64,000 nt of DNA from Shewanella acanthi (GCF_019457475.1 NZ_CP080413.1:186001-250000), one strand, 5' to 3'; counted from the first letter of the stretch, positions 29,541 through 38,868 are shown. The notes: a model not told the origin generated them from the sequence alone. Program-made: numbers and translations.

Positions 29541-31640
29541 TTAACGCTTACGCCAAATGGTCATTTCCGACAGCGAGTGCTGGAACTTGCGCTTGGTTTC
29601 GCGGATCACAAACGGGATTTCTTTTACGGCCACTAACTCGAACTGGCCAATTAAGGTCTCGGTGAGACCATCTAAGGTGGTAAAGTTTTCGCCTTTGACT
29701 TTGATGCCGCCGAGCCAATTATCCTTAGGGGTGTAGTCCTCTAGCCAGGTATAGGGGGAGGCAATCACCAAATAACCACCACGGTTAATCCGTTGGCCAA
29801 TTGTGGTGAGGAATTGCTTTGGATCGTTCAATCTGTCAATAAGATTAGAGGCGTACACAAGATCGTAGCCGCTATAAAGAGGCTTTAAGTTGCAGGCATC
29901 ACCTTGCATAAAGTTGACCTTTTTGGCCTCTTCGCTATAACCCAGTTTGGCTAGGCTTGCGCTCTTAAACTCCTGCAAATCCCCTTCGGTGCTGATGGTG
30001 TAGCGCTTTTCGCCCTGTTCGGTTAGGGCATAGGCCTGCTGAATAAAGCGTGCCGAAAAGTCGATGCCATCGACATGGTCGAAAACCTTCGCTAGCTCAA
30101 AGCTTGCGCGGCCGACTGAGCAGCCAATGTCTAGGGCTTTGGCCGTGTGTTCCAGCTGGATTTCGCTCAATGCCTGCTGGACGCCGTTGACGCAAAAATT
30201 GGGCACGCCAAAGTATTGGGCGCCGTAATGGAATTCCAGATACTGGGAGATCAATTCATCGGTTTCGTACACATTGACCTCGGCCATTTGCTCTGGATTT
30301 TGCAACGATTCGACGTAGCGAAATCCTGCATGCTGGTAAAAGTGGCGGCGGAAAGCATAGCGTGAGGCCGCGATAGCTTCATTGCCGGTTGAAATCCAAG
30401 AGCCACCTTTGATGAGATTATGTTTACCATCAAAGGTGGGCGTCGAAAAGTCATCATAAAGTGGATGCACTGCAAAGCCGTTAAAACCATCGATGGCCGT
30501 TTCGGTCCATTGCCACACGTTACCCACAATGTCATAAAAGCCCTGCTGTGCGAAGCGATTCACTGGGCAAGAAGAGGCGTAATAGGCGAGGGCGATATTG
30601 CCCGGCGCTTCTTGCCAGTCGGGGGCATCGCTGCTGATTTTGCCCCTAAGAATGTACCACTCGGCTTCGGTTAATAGGCGGATATTGCTTTGGGATTGCT
30701 TCGCTTTCCAGTTACAAAACGCTTTGGCTTCGAGCTGGTTTACTTCTACGGGCCAATTTAAAGGTAAAGGGATTTCAGATGTCAGGTTTCGCTGCCACCA
30801 TTTATTCCCATGCAAGCGCCAAAAGCGCGGCATACTGGCTTTGGTATAACTTAGCCACGCTTGTCCTTCTTCATTCCAAAATTCAGCTTGTTGATAACCA
30901 CCTGCCTCAACAAAAGCTAAGTATTCCTGATTGCTGACCAGGAATTTTGCCGCCTTAAAGTCGGCTACCTTAAAGGTTTTATTGCCGTACTCGTTATCCC
31001 AGCCATAGGTTTGGTCGGTCTCTTTTTTACCTAAGGTAATCTTTTGGCCTGTAACGGCAATAAGCTGGTTGGGTTCGGCGCTGCCGACATCGGTACATTC
31101 CGGCCAGCTTGGATGTTGGGCAACGAATTCAAGTGGCAACTGGCGAATAATGGCCGAGGAGGTTTCGAGGTGAATACGCTCATGCTCTATGCCCATTAAG
31201 ATAATCCAAGCAGGGCTATCTTGGGTGATGGGTAAGGTGAGTGGCATAGTGTCGATAAACTGATTTACCAGCTGATTGACCTGATTGCGATAGCTTCTGA
31301 CCTCATCGACAGTAGGCCATTGGTAGTGGGTTTCGTCGAGGTCGTCCCACGACATTTCATCCACACCGATGGCGAACATGGATTCAAAGTGATCGTTCAC
31401 CCGCTCGATTGGATATTTGCCGAGCTTGAGTTTATTAATGTAGAAGGTCGCAGTATGGCCGAAGTAAAAAATCAGTGGGTGGCGCAGCGGTTCTGCTTTA
31501 AGAAAATAAGCACTATCCTGCTGAATGACTTCAAATAGGGATTCATATAGGGCCCACGTCTGGTTGTAATACTGCTTAAGCTCGTCGCGTTTTAGCGCTG
31601 CACTCTCACCTGTTAGTTTGAGTGTATGTGCCGATTGCAT
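29541..31640 (-). CDS. ovoA: OvoA, 5-histidylcysteine sulfoxide synthase with methyltransferase domain
   Basis: A 699-residue fusion enzyme for ovothiol synthesis. The N-terminal DinB-like domain has the iron-binding HERIHLE (H-x3-H-x-E) near residues 153-159 and an upstream His in YFGHTATFY. The middle is an FGE-sulfatase domain (GNVWQWTETA, KGGSWISTGNEA, YAFRRHFYQHAGFRYV). The C-terminal part is a SAM methyltransferase with LDIGCSVGRASF near residue 502. It links cysteine to histidine C5 with oxygen and iron and then N-methylates the mercaptohistidine. A separate lyase (OvoB) is needed and is not seen nearby. ATG at 31640 with AAGGAGAG upstream is preferred over 31700. Confidence 0.9.
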   Translation of the reverse strand: MQSAHTLKLTGESAALKRDELKQYYNQTWALYESLFEVIQQDSAYFLKAEPLRHPLIFYFGHTATFYINKLKLGKYPIERVNDHFESMFAIGVDEMSWDDLDETHYQWPTVDEVRSYRNQVNQLVNQFIDTMPLTLPITQDSPAWIILMGIEHERIHLETSSAIIRQLPLEFVAQHPSWPECTDVGSAEPNQLIAVTGQKITLGKKETDQTYGWDNEYGNKTFKVADFKAAKFLVSNQEYLAFVEAGGYQQAEFWNEEGQAWLSYTKASMPRFWRLHGNKWWQRNLTSEIPLPLNWPVEVNQLEAKAFCNWKAKQSQSNIRLLTEAEWYILRGKISSDAPDWQEAPGNIALAYYASSCPVNRFAQQGFYDIVGNVWQWTETAIDGFNGFAVHPLYDDFSTPTFDGKHNLIKGGSWISTGNEAIAASRYAFRRHFYQHAGFRYVESLQNPEQMAEVNVYETDELISQYLEFHYGAQYFGVPNFCVNGVQQALSEIQLEHTAKALDIGCSVGRASFELAKVFDHVDGIDFSARFIQQAYALTEQGEKRYTISTEGDLQEFKSASLAKLGYSEEAKKVNFMQGDACNLKPLYSGYDLVYASNLIDRLNDPKQFLTTIGQRINRGGYLVIASPYTWLEDYTPKDNWLGGIKVKGENFTTLDGLTETLIGQFELVAVKEIPFVIRETKRKFQHSLSEMTIWRKR

Positions 31641-31957
31641 ATAGGGTCTCTCCTTAGGGTAAGCACGCTCCATCGTTAGCAATGAGCAAAAAACTCTCAT
31701 CAGCGCGGCTTGGGCTTATAAGTTCAAGGCTGTTAGGCAACAGCAGACCTAGATTATTTGTAGCTCCTAAGCTAGCAGAAACTTGTGCCGACTCCAATGC
31801 TGGTATGGCACTAATAGGGGATAAATATCGGGCTCTAGCCTGTAAATTCCTGCAAGGCCAGTGGATTAAAATTATTTTATCTACGAGCAGTATTTTATCT
31901 GCCGAGGTTAGGGCAGAATGAAGTCGTCCGTAAAATTATTAAGCAGGATAGAACGGG
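31641..31957. other. Divergent gap between ovoA and a small hypothetical gene
   Basis: 317 bp holding the promoters of two divergent genes. I see no clear promoter boxes, dyads or known operator. An open frame at 31682-31921 on the plus strand lacks a ribosome site and family resemblance and is not called. Confidence 0.4.
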
Positions 31958-32353
31958 ATGGCAATGAACGCATTATGGATACCCGCTTGGTATGAGCGTG
32001 ATCCGTCGATCTTTGTGGGGGTGACTGAGGAGTTTGTTTTTCATAAACCCGCTAGTCATGAGGCGTTAAGATTTTACAGCGGAGCAGAGGACACTGCGGC
32101 CGTCAAAGCGACAGGCGCAATATCGAGCATCCATCACAAGGTCTTGGGGGACATTGAGAGTGTTGATGCACAGGGGTTGGATTACACCTTAGTTTTAAAG
32201 GATGGACGCCGTTTGCTCGTTAATGCCGATGATGACCCAGGGTTGATTTATGAATGGGTCGATGAAAGTTGGCAGCGTTCAGAAATGGTAATCCAAGATT
32301 GGCAACTAGATGTGAAATTTACCTCACTTTCTCCTTTCAAATCGGCGAATTAA
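31958..32353 (+). CDS. Hypothetical protein, 131 residues
   Basis: A soluble, acidic protein with no signal peptide or membrane segment. Visible features are an aromatic start (NALWIPAWYERDPSIFVGV), a beta-rich centre (LDYTLVLKDGRRLLVNADDDPG) and a tryptophan-rich end (YEWVDESWQRSEMVIQDWQLD). AGGA lies 9 bases before the ATG at 31958. I do not recognise the family. Its codon use resembles its neighbours, so it is likely a real gene. It stands alone between ovoA (divergent) and the PfkB kinase gene. Confidence 0.7.
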   Translation: MAMNALWIPAWYERDPSIFVGVTEEFVFHKPASHEALRFYSGAEDTAAVKATGAISSIHHKVLGDIESVDAQGLDYTLVLKDGRRLLVNADDDPGLIYEWVDESWQRSEMVIQDWQLDVKFTSLSPFKSAN

Positions 32354-32690
32354 CGCATTCATCTTCTTGGAGCGGTTAGCTTTATTTCAAACTAACTGCT
32401 CTGTATATTCAGTACGGCCACATCTCTTTTCTTCCTTATTGTTGTCTGATAAATCCTATCGCCATCGCGAACAATCATTGTATTGGTCACCTATTTACGA
32501 TACTTAGAGATGGCTGATATAAAAGTGGTTATTGTTCATTTCATTCTTTTGAGGATGGTCAAGGTCTAAGTGCTTAGGACTGATTAAGCTAATGACCCAT
32601 CGCTGGTGGACACTTAACATAAATGAGCGTACTTAGGCGTAACTGAAGCAGCCTAATGGATGCCGCCCTTTACACCAATGGAGCCTCCAA
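32354..32690. other. Gap upstream of the PfkB kinase gene
   Basis: 337 bp without a gene. The segment contains no recognisable terminator, operator or RNA fold; CTAAGTGCTTAG at about 32568 is a short palindrome of unclear meaning. The kinase promoter must lie here. Confidence 0.4.
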
Positions 32691-33536
32691 ATGGCGAATA
32701 TTTTACTCGTTGCCAACTTAAATTGTGACCGGATCTTAGTGCTCGACAAACCTCTGCAAACCGGTGGACGTTTCCATTATCAAGATGGCGGCCAAAGGCT
32801 TGGCGGCGGAGGCGCTAATACTGGACTTGGACTGGTATGGGCAGGTCACAGGGTGGCGCTGGTAAGCCAAGTAGGGCGCGATGAAATGGGCGATTGGGTG
32901 ATTGCAGAGGCGAGTACCCTAGGGCTTGATTGCCGTTTAGTGCAGCGCCGCGCGGGGAATACCTGTGAAATGCTGCTCGTCATGACCCCAGATGGTGAGC
33001 GCACGATCATTCGGCCGCAGCGGCCTGTTTTTGAATTAGCCGTACCGCCCAAGTGGCAGCAATGGGATGCACTGTACTTTAATACCTCTGCTGAGGGCAC
33101 AGTGAGCTGGGCGAAAACCGCGCTCGAACATTGCCTCGTTGTCGCCCAGCTCGCTAAGGACGATAGGCCAAGGCCATGCCACGTGCTTATTGCCTCGATA
33201 AGCGACCTTCAAGGCCGCTGCGATGTGATTCGTTGGGATTATGGTTTCAGTATTGGTGGTGAGTCACTGCGATATTTTGTGGTCACCGATGGAGTCAATG
33301 GTGCCAAAGTCTACACCGCCGATGGAATGACGCATGTGCCCGCCGTACCCGCCAAGGTGGTTGATACAACAGGGGCTGGAGATACCTATGCTGCAGGGCT
33401 TATCCATAGTCTCTGTGCGGGCAAAACGATCGTTCAAGCCATGGAAGAAGGCGCGATTTGGGCGGCCTTTGCGGTCGCTACTGACAGCTCGATTCCGGGG
33501 GATGCACTAAGGCACTACCTCAATGAGCTGCACTAG
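32691..33536 (+). CDS. PfkB-family sugar or nucleoside kinase
   Basis: A 281-residue kinase of the ribokinase/PfkB family. The N-terminal glycine motif is GGGGANTGLGLVWAG with VSQVGRDEMGDW after it; the C-terminal signature DTTGAGDTYAAGL contains the catalytic Asp and anion hole. TDGVNGAKVY is the ATP-site strand. The substrate cannot be told from the sequence: ribokinase, fructokinase and adenosine kinase share these motifs. No transporter or sugar enzyme is adjacent. The segment near residues 145-185 is short compared with ribokinase (about 309 aa). Confidence 0.85.
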   Translation: MANILLVANLNCDRILVLDKPLQTGGRFHYQDGGQRLGGGGANTGLGLVWAGHRVALVSQVGRDEMGDWVIAEASTLGLDCRLVQRRAGNTCEMLLVMTPDGERTIIRPQRPVFELAVPPKWQQWDALYFNTSAEGTVSWAKTALEHCLVVAQLAKDDRPRPCHVLIASISDLQGRCDVIRWDYGFSIGGESLRYFVVTDGVNGAKVYTADGMTHVPAVPAKVVDTTGAGDTYAAGLIHSLCAGKTIVQAMEEGAIWAAFAVATDSSIPGDALRHYLNELH

Positions 33537-33698
33537 CATTTTTCACTCTATTGGCACGAGATCGTTATTTATATTTGGTTTTTAAATAGCGGGAGAGAGT
33601 CATCATTCTGTCATTTATGCAGGGTAGAGTGTCTCATGTTGACAATTTGCTTTGTTCCTGAGCATGTCTGGGCTTCTCCCATTCCTTCGTTCGCTTTT

Positions 33699-33727
33699 GC
33701 CCCATTCCCCAATGGGGCATTTTTTTA
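33699..33727 (+). terminator. Terminator after the PfkB kinase gene
   Basis: GCCCCATT-CCCC-AATGGGGC followed by ATTTTTTT, 163 bp after the stop. The remaining parts of the 33537-33823 gap show nothing else. Confidence 0.85.
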
Positions 33728-33823
33728 CCCGAAAAATGGCGCTAAAGACCAATTGTAATTAGGTCATCTCGCGGTTTAGACTCTTCATTGCGTACTGTTG
33801 AGGGATTACATAGGGAGCGGCAA

Positions 33824-34519
33824 ATGTCGACACTGTTGGTTAGCAAGTTATCGGGTTTGTATCTGGGCACTGAAGTGCAGGAAGTTTCGGGCGTACTTAC
33901 TGGCATCAAGGGTAAGCGAGCTGCAGCGAAACTCGAAGTGCATCGCAGTCATGTGCAAGGGAATATACAGGCCGATGTAAAACACCATGGTGGAGACGAT
34001 CGCGTGTTACACCACTTTCCAAGGGAGCATTACGGCCAATATCGCCGCTGGGATCTCATCACTCACCTTGAAGATGTGCCCAGCATGGGAGAGAACATCA
34101 GCACAGTCGGACTAAATGAAACCCAAGTCAATATTGGCGATATACTGCAAATCGGTGAGGTCACGGTGCAAGTCACTCAGCCCCGCTCTCCTTGCTTTAA
34201 ACTTAATTTGCAATTTGGCCACAAGGATTTTGCCCTTGCGATGCAGGAAAGTCAGCTATGTGGTTGGTTTTATAGGGTGATCACACCTGGCGTTATCAAT
34301 GTCACCGATAAGATAGAATTAGTGCAGCGAAAGACTGATGTCAGCGTTGCCGAGGCGATGGCGCTTTACTTCTCCCCCACCTTCGATGCAAGAGCCTACG
34401 ACAGACTCGCCTCCTGTGAAGGTTTAGCTTTAACTTGGTTTAATACCCTGCAACGCCGTTTAGCGACTCAATCCATTGAAGATTGGCAAAAGCGGTTATA
34501 TGGTCCAAACGGCCGATAA
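33824..34519 (+). CDS. MOSC domain protein (YiiM-like)
   Basis: A 231-residue soluble protein with a MOSC domain, seen in HVQGNIQADVKHHGGDDRVLHHFPREHYGQY, GENISTVGL and the conserved cysteine in QVTQPRSPCFKLNLQFG. MOSC proteins carry molybdenum cofactor; E. coli YiiM is a Moco enzyme that reduces N-hydroxylated bases. ATG at 33824 with GGGAG upstream is preferred over TTG/ATG-like codons at 33788. Its nearness to the Moco synthesis genes (about 3 kb away) may be chance. Confidence 0.88.
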   Translation: MSTLLVSKLSGLYLGTEVQEVSGVLTGIKGKRAAAKLEVHRSHVQGNIQADVKHHGGDDRVLHHFPREHYGQYRRWDLITHLEDVPSMGENISTVGLNETQVNIGDILQIGEVTVQVTQPRSPCFKLNLQFGHKDFALAMQESQLCGWFYRVITPGVINVTDKIELVQRKTDVSVAEAMALYFSPTFDARAYDRLASCEGLALTWFNTLQRRLATQSIEDWQKRLYGPNGR

Positions 34520-34563
34520 GTAAAACATCAACCTAAGTTGAGGCCTACAACAAGGATAGTGTG

Positions 34564-34932
34564 ATGGAACACGCCGTAACAAAAAGCGAACGCGAGTTTG
34601 GACTGTTGGTTTATGCCTCCAGTTTCATCGGATACTTAGTGCCCTTTGGCTCGATTCTGGGGCCGCTGATCCTCTGGTTGATGAAGCGTGATGAATCCGC
34701 GTTTGTCGACCGCTGCGGCCGTAGCTGCCTTAACTTTAAGTTGAGTATGCTGGTTTATGTGTTAATTGGCGCTGTGCTCGCCATTATCGGGATTGGCGTT
34801 ATTCTGCTGCTGGCATTGGCAGCGCTGGATTTAATCTGCACCGTCATCGGCATGATCAAGGCAAGCGAAGGGCAGGTATATCGGTATCCACTCACGATTA
34901 AATTTATCGCTGAGCAGTCAGTGCGGGATTAA
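34564..34932 (+). CDS. DUF4870 membrane protein
   Basis: A 122-residue protein with three hydrophobic segments: FGLLVYASSFIGYLVPFGSI near the start, FKLSMLVYVLIGAVLAIIGIG in the middle, and LLALAALDLICTVIGMIKA. The order and the C-terminal YRYPLTIKFI match DUF4870 (Tic20-like) proteins of unknown function. The ATG at 34564 is favoured; GGAT about 8 bases upstream is a weak ribosome site. It lies 44 bp after the MOSC gene and may share its transcript. Confidence 0.82.
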   Translation: MEHAVTKSEREFGLLVYASSFIGYLVPFGSILGPLILWLMKRDESAFVDRCGRSCLNFKLSMLVYVLIGAVLAIIGIGVILLLALAALDLICTVIGMIKASEGQVYRYPLTIKFIAEQSVRD

Positions 34933-34958
34933 ACCTATCAAGGGGGCATTGATAAAAA

Positions 34959-34982
34959 TTAAGGCGCTCATTGAGCGCCTTA
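34959..34982. terminator. Bidirectional terminator before ETF-QO
   Basis: TTAAGGCGCTCA / TGAGCGCCTTAA palindrome with A- and T-rich flanks, between converging genes. Confidence 0.8.
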
Positions 34983-34990
34983 ATTAAATG

Positions 34991-36640
34991 TTACATGTTC
35001 GGGTAGTTAGGGCCGCCGCCACCCTCTGGTGTCACCCAAGTGATGTTTTGGCTTGGATCTTTAATGTCGCAGGTTTTGCAGTGAATGCAGTTTTGCGCGT
35101 TGATCACAAACTTAGGTTGACCTGCCTCTTCCACCACTTCGTAAACCCCCGCAGGGCAGTAACGCTGTGCAGGCTCGTTGAACTGTGTCAGGTTAATTCC
35201 CAAAGGAATACTATTGTCTTTAAGACGCAGGTGGCAGGGCTGATCTTCCTCGTGGTAAGTGCTCGACAGGTAAACTGAGGACAGTTTATCGAAGCTTAAC
35301 TTGCCATCGGGTTTTGGATAATCAATCTTGCTGTAGGCTGTCACTGGCGCCATTTGCGCGTAGTCGGGTTGTTCATCACGTAGGGTGATCGGGAACTTAC
35401 CGCCAAACCAGTTTTGGTCGATATAGTTGAACGCACCGCCAAGGAAAGTACCAAACTTGTGCATTGCAGGGCCGAAGTTACGTGATTTATACAGCTCTTC
35501 GTGTAGCCAGCTTTCTTCAAGATGCTCTTGGTAGCAATCCAGATCCTTACCACCTTCAACGCCAGCGAGCATTGCCTTAGCTAAGGTTTCTGCCGCCACA
35601 ATACCGCTCTTCATCGCCGTATGGGTGCCCTTGATCTTCGCGAAGTTCAAAGTCCCTGCGTTACAACCAATGATAAGACCACCGGGGAAGCTCATCTTAG
35701 GCAGCGAGTTCAAACCACCCTTAGCAATTGCACGGGCGCCGTAGGTGATACGCTCACCGCCAGTTAAATACTTAGCAATAACAGGGTGAGTCTTGTAGCG
35801 CTGGAACTCGTCGAACGGGCTTAGATGCGGGTTCTTGTAGTTCAGGTCGATAATCAACCCCACGGCAACTTGGTTGTCTTCCATATGGTAGAGGAAGCCA
35901 CCGCCAGAGGCGCCGTCGGTCAGAGGCCAGCCGCCAGTGTGAACGACTTTACCTTGCTCGTGCTGCTCTGCTGGGATTTTCCAGATTTCTTTAAAGCCTA
36001 AGCCGTAATGCTGCGGCGTCTTGCCGTTATCTAGGTGATATTTTTCAATCAGCTGCTTGCCTAGGTGGCCACGGCAACCCTCTGAGAATACGGTGTATTT
36101 AGCATGTAATTCCATGCCTGGCATAAAGCTGTCTTTCGGCTGACCATCGGCACCAACGCCCATGTCACCAATCAGTATGCCCTTAACGCTGTTATCTTCG
36201 TTAAACAGTAATTCGCTAGCGGCAAAGCCTGGGAAGATTTCAACGCCGAGTTCTTCTGCACGGGTTGCTAACCAGCGGCATAGGTTACCTACGCTGATAA
36301 TGTAATTGCCTTCGTTGTGCATGGTTTTTGGCACAAGGGCATTTGGCATGGCTTTGCTTTCGGTGGCAGAGCTCAGCAGGTAGATTTCATCGTGGCTGAC
36401 AGCGGTAGTAACAGGTGCACCTTTCTCGCGCCAATCGCTGAACAGTTCTTCGAGGACTTTAGGTTCAAATACGGCGCCTGAAAGAATGTGGGCACCCACT
36501 TCGGAACCTTTTTCTACCACACAGACGGTAATTTCTTTACCCGAATCCTGTGATATTTGCATTAAACGGCAGGCGGTTGCTAGGCCAGCGGGACCAGCTC
36601 CGACGATAACAACATCGAATTCCATTGATTCGCGTTCCAT
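34991..36640 (-). CDS. etfD: Electron transfer flavoprotein-ubiquinone oxidoreductase
   Basis: A 549-residue membrane-associated flavoprotein that passes electrons from ETF (fatty-acid and amino-acid oxidation) to quinone. It has an FAD-binding N-terminus VVIVGAGPAGLA, GAHILSGAVFEP, SEGCRGHLGKQL and, near the C-terminus, a 4Fe-4S ferredoxin motif NCIHCKTCDIKDP followed by ITWVTPEGGGGP. Length equals that of the family. ATG at 36640 is 7 bases after GAGG; a TTG three bases earlier is an artefact of open-frame extension. etfAB are not in this window. Confidence 0.95.
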   Translation of the reverse strand: MERESMEFDVVIVGAGPAGLATACRLMQISQDSGKEITVCVVEKGSEVGAHILSGAVFEPKVLEELFSDWREKGAPVTTAVSHDEIYLLSSATESKAMPNALVPKTMHNEGNYIISVGNLCRWLATRAEELGVEIFPGFAASELLFNEDNSVKGILIGDMGVGADGQPKDSFMPGMELHAKYTVFSEGCRGHLGKQLIEKYHLDNGKTPQHYGLGFKEIWKIPAEQHEQGKVVHTGGWPLTDGASGGGFLYHMEDNQVAVGLIIDLNYKNPHLSPFDEFQRYKTHPVIAKYLTGGERITYGARAIAKGGLNSLPKMSFPGGLIIGCNAGTLNFAKIKGTHTAMKSGIVAAETLAKAMLAGVEGGKDLDCYQEHLEESWLHEELYKSRNFGPAMHKFGTFLGGAFNYIDQNWFGGKFPITLRDEQPDYAQMAPVTAYSKIDYPKPDGKLSFDKLSSVYLSSTYHEEDQPCHLRLKDNSIPLGINLTQFNEPAQRYCPAGVYEVVEEAGQPKFVINAQNCIHCKTCDIKDPSQNITWVTPEGGGGPNYPNM

Positions 36641-36887
36641 CAATTCACCTCTTCCTCATGTATCCCCAATTTTGATCGGGTGTTGTAGTTTGTAAACGCT
36701 CGTTTTATAGAATGTGAACACCTTACCTGAAAATGGGCTTAGGGCACAGTAGAGAAATGAATAGTTAGGGTGAAAAGGGCATAAATCTTTGGGTGAGCGC
36801 TGTCACAGATCGTTAACGGACTCCGAAAAGCGCTAAATAAATACCCGCTTAGGGGTATAGCTAGGGGGCATTTTAGGCATATAATCC

Positions 36888-36990
36888 ACTGTAGACGGTT
36901 CTCCGAGCTAGCCTACCTACGTCAGCAGATATGGAGGTATAGCCGTGGTAATAATGCCACCGGGGTGAGAAAAGAAATGCTCTCACCTCC
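36888..36990 (+). ncRNA. Candidate Moco (molybdenum cofactor) riboswitch in the moaA leader
   Basis: The leader between a TATAAT at 36880-36885 and moaA has conserved-looking blocks CTCCGAGCTAGCCTACCTACG, GGAGGTATAGC, and GTGG-TAATAAT-GCCACCGGGG. TACCT pairs with AGGTA, and GTGG with CCAC. A perfect 7-bp hairpin follows (GGTGAGA at 36963 with TCTCACC ending near 36987), just before the ribosome site GGAAAGG. This arrangement fits the Moco RNA motif known upstream of moaA in gammaproteobacteria. The boundaries are approximate. The rest of the 36641-37009 gap shows no gene. Confidence 0.62.
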
Positions 36991-37009
36991 CACACTTGGA
37001 AAGGTGATC

Positions 37010-37990
37010 ATGTCCCAGTTACAAGACAATTTTGGTCGAAGGTTTCACTATTTGCGGATGTCAGTCACTGACGTTTGCAATTTCAAATGCAGTTATTGCC
37101 TGCCCGATGGTTATCATCCTACTGGCAAACAACACTTTTTATCCTTAAGTGAAATCGAAAATCTCGTATCCGCCTTTAGTCAGGTCGGCACTCAAAAAAT
37201 CCGCATCACAGGCGGTGAACCCACCCTGCGTAAAGACTTTACCGATATCGTTCGTATCGTGTCCGACAATCCTAGCATTCATACAGTGGCGACTACGACC
37301 AACGGTTATCGTCTCGCACAGCATGCTAAGGAGTGGTTCGACGCAGGTCTGCGTCGTATCAACGTGTCGGTGGATAGTTTAGATCCTAAAATGTTTTACC
37401 AAATCACCGGTGAGAATAAGTTCGATGAGGTGATGCGTGGTATCGATGCCGCCTTAACCGCCGGATTTGAGCGGGTCAAAGTCAATGCGGTATTACTTAA
37501 GGGAATGAACGATAAGGATTTACCCCGTTTCCTAAACTGGATCAAAAATACCCCTATCGATTTGCGCTTTATCGAGCTGATGGAAACCGGTCTTGGCCGC
37601 GATTATTTTCAGGCCCATCACCTCGCAGGTGCCGACATTAAGGCGCAATTACAGTCGCAGGGCTGGTCGTTGGATATTGCCGACATTGATGATGGTCCAG
37701 CGCAAAACTTCAGCCATCCCGACTATAGAGGTCGCATCGGCTTAATCATGCCCTATGCTAAAAACTTCTGCGCGACCTGTAACCGCTTAAGGGTATCGGC
37801 TAAGGGTAAATTACACTTGTGTCTTTTTACCGAGTCAGGGCTTGAGTTACGTGATCTACTGCAACATCCTGACCAACAAGCGGAATTAATTGAGCGCTTG
37901 CATGCCCAATTAGCACAGAAAAAAGAAACCCATTATTTGCATCAGGGCATTACAGGTGTGACCCAGCATTTGGCTTCGATCGGCGGCTAA
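37010..37990 (+). CDS. moaA: MoaA, GTP 3',8-cyclase
   Basis: A 326-residue radical SAM enzyme, first step of molybdenum cofactor synthesis, with MoaC. The N-terminal cluster motif is CNFKCSYC and the C-terminal cluster uses cysteines in NFCATCNRLRVSAKGKLHLCLF. ITGGEPTLRKD and NGYRLAQHA match the family. The C-terminal GG (end SIGG) used for activity is present. Start at 37010, where GGAAAGG lies 8 bases upstream; the longer frame from GTG at 36965 runs through the riboswitch hairpin and is rejected. First gene of moaACDE-modABC. Confidence 0.97.
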   Translation: MSQLQDNFGRRFHYLRMSVTDVCNFKCSYCLPDGYHPTGKQHFLSLSEIENLVSAFSQVGTQKIRITGGEPTLRKDFTDIVRIVSDNPSIHTVATTTNGYRLAQHAKEWFDAGLRRINVSVDSLDPKMFYQITGENKFDEVMRGIDAALTAGFERVKVNAVLLKGMNDKDLPRFLNWIKNTPIDLRFIELMETGLGRDYFQAHHLAGADIKAQLQSQGWSLDIADIDDGPAQNFSHPDYRGRIGLIMPYAKNFCATCNRLRVSAKGKLHLCLFTESGLELRDLLQHPDQQAELIERLHAQLAQKKETHYLHQGITGVTQHLASIGG

Positions 37991-38115
37991 CCCGTAATAG
38001 CCTCCTCACTCCTTCTTGTCGAGTTTGGGGGCGGCCTGTGCAGTTTATTTCCCTATGCGTTGGTTTCAGATGCACCTATTAATCTGCCTAAAATACAGAA
38101 CAAAGGATCGCCCTT

Positions 38116-38595
38116 ATGAGCAATGTATTTACCCATATTAATGCCGATGGCAATGCCCACATGGTCGACGTGACCGAAAAAGCGGTTACCGAGCGTGAGG
38201 CACGCGCCGAAGCTTTTATCGAAATGGCGAGCGAAACCCTAGAGATGATTATGAGCGGCAGTCACCACAAGGGTGATGTGTTTGCTACCGCCCGAATCGC
38301 GGGCATTCAAGCCGCGAAAAAGACCTCTGATTTAATCCCGCTTTGTCATCCACTGATGCTGACTAAAGTTGAAGTTGAGCTCGAAGCCCAGCCAGAGCAT
38401 AACCGCGTTCGCATCGCTAGCCTGTGTAAATTATCGGGCAAGACGGGAGTCGAAATGGAAGCGTTAACTGCAGCTTCTGTGGCTGCACTTACCATTTACG
38501 ACATGTGTAAAGCGGTGCAAAAGGATATGGTGATTTCTCAGGTGCGCTTACTGGAGAAACGTGGCGGCAAGTCGGGTCACTTTAAGGCTGAATAA
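38116..38595 (+). CDS. moaC: MoaC, cyclic pyranopterin monophosphate synthase
   Basis: A 159-residue enzyme that turns the MoaA product into cPMP. Family blocks are [60 protein letters not shown] and [12 protein letters not shown]. The catalytic Lys and Asp lie in the IYDMCKA and KGGKSG segments by family knowledge. It follows moaA after 125 bp and precedes moaD by 20 bp. Confidence 0.97.
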   Translation: MSNVFTHINADGNAHMVDVTEKAVTEREARAEAFIEMASETLEMIMSGSHHKGDVFATARIAGIQAAKKTSDLIPLCHPLMLTKVEVELEAQPEHNRVRIASLCKLSGKTGVEMEALTAASVAALTIYDMCKAVQKDMVISQVRLLEKRGGKSGHFKAE

Positions 38596-38615
38596 TTATT
38601 AAACGAGATAAAAAG

Positions 38616-38867
38616 ATGATTAATGTGTTATTTTTTGCGCAAATTCGTGAGCTTTTAGGGACGGCCAAGTTATCCGTTGAGGCCAGCGAACAGACTCAAA
38701 CTGCAGCCGCATTACGGGAAACCTTAGCCGCTACCGATGATAAATGGGCGAAAGTGTTAGCCTCAGACAAACTGCTGGTGGCGGTTAATCAGACCATTAG
38801 CCAGTGGGATACGCCAGTAAACGATGGCGATGAGGTCGCGTTTTTCCCTCCAGTGACAGGAGGTTAA
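38616..38867 (+). CDS. moaD: MoaD, molybdopterin synthase sulfur carrier subunit
   Basis: An 83-residue ubiquitin-like protein that ends in VAFFPPVTGG; the C-terminal Gly-Gly is adenylated by MoeB and converted to a thiocarboxylate that supplies sulfur to molybdopterin. INVLFFAQIRELLG is the usual start. One base separates its stop from moaE. Confidence 0.96.
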   Translation: MINVLFFAQIRELLGTAKLSVEASEQTQTAAALRETLAATDDKWAKVLASDKLLVAVNQTISQWDTPVNDGDEVAFFPPVTGG

Positions 38868-38868
38868 T

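Noticed and set aside
31682..31921. 79-codon frame between ovoA and the small hypothetical gene
   Set aside because: No ribosome site, atypical composition and no family resemblance.
36965..37009. N-terminal extension of moaA from GTG at 36965
   Set aside because: It reads through the leader hairpin and the true ribosome site; the conserved MoaA N-terminus starts at 37010.
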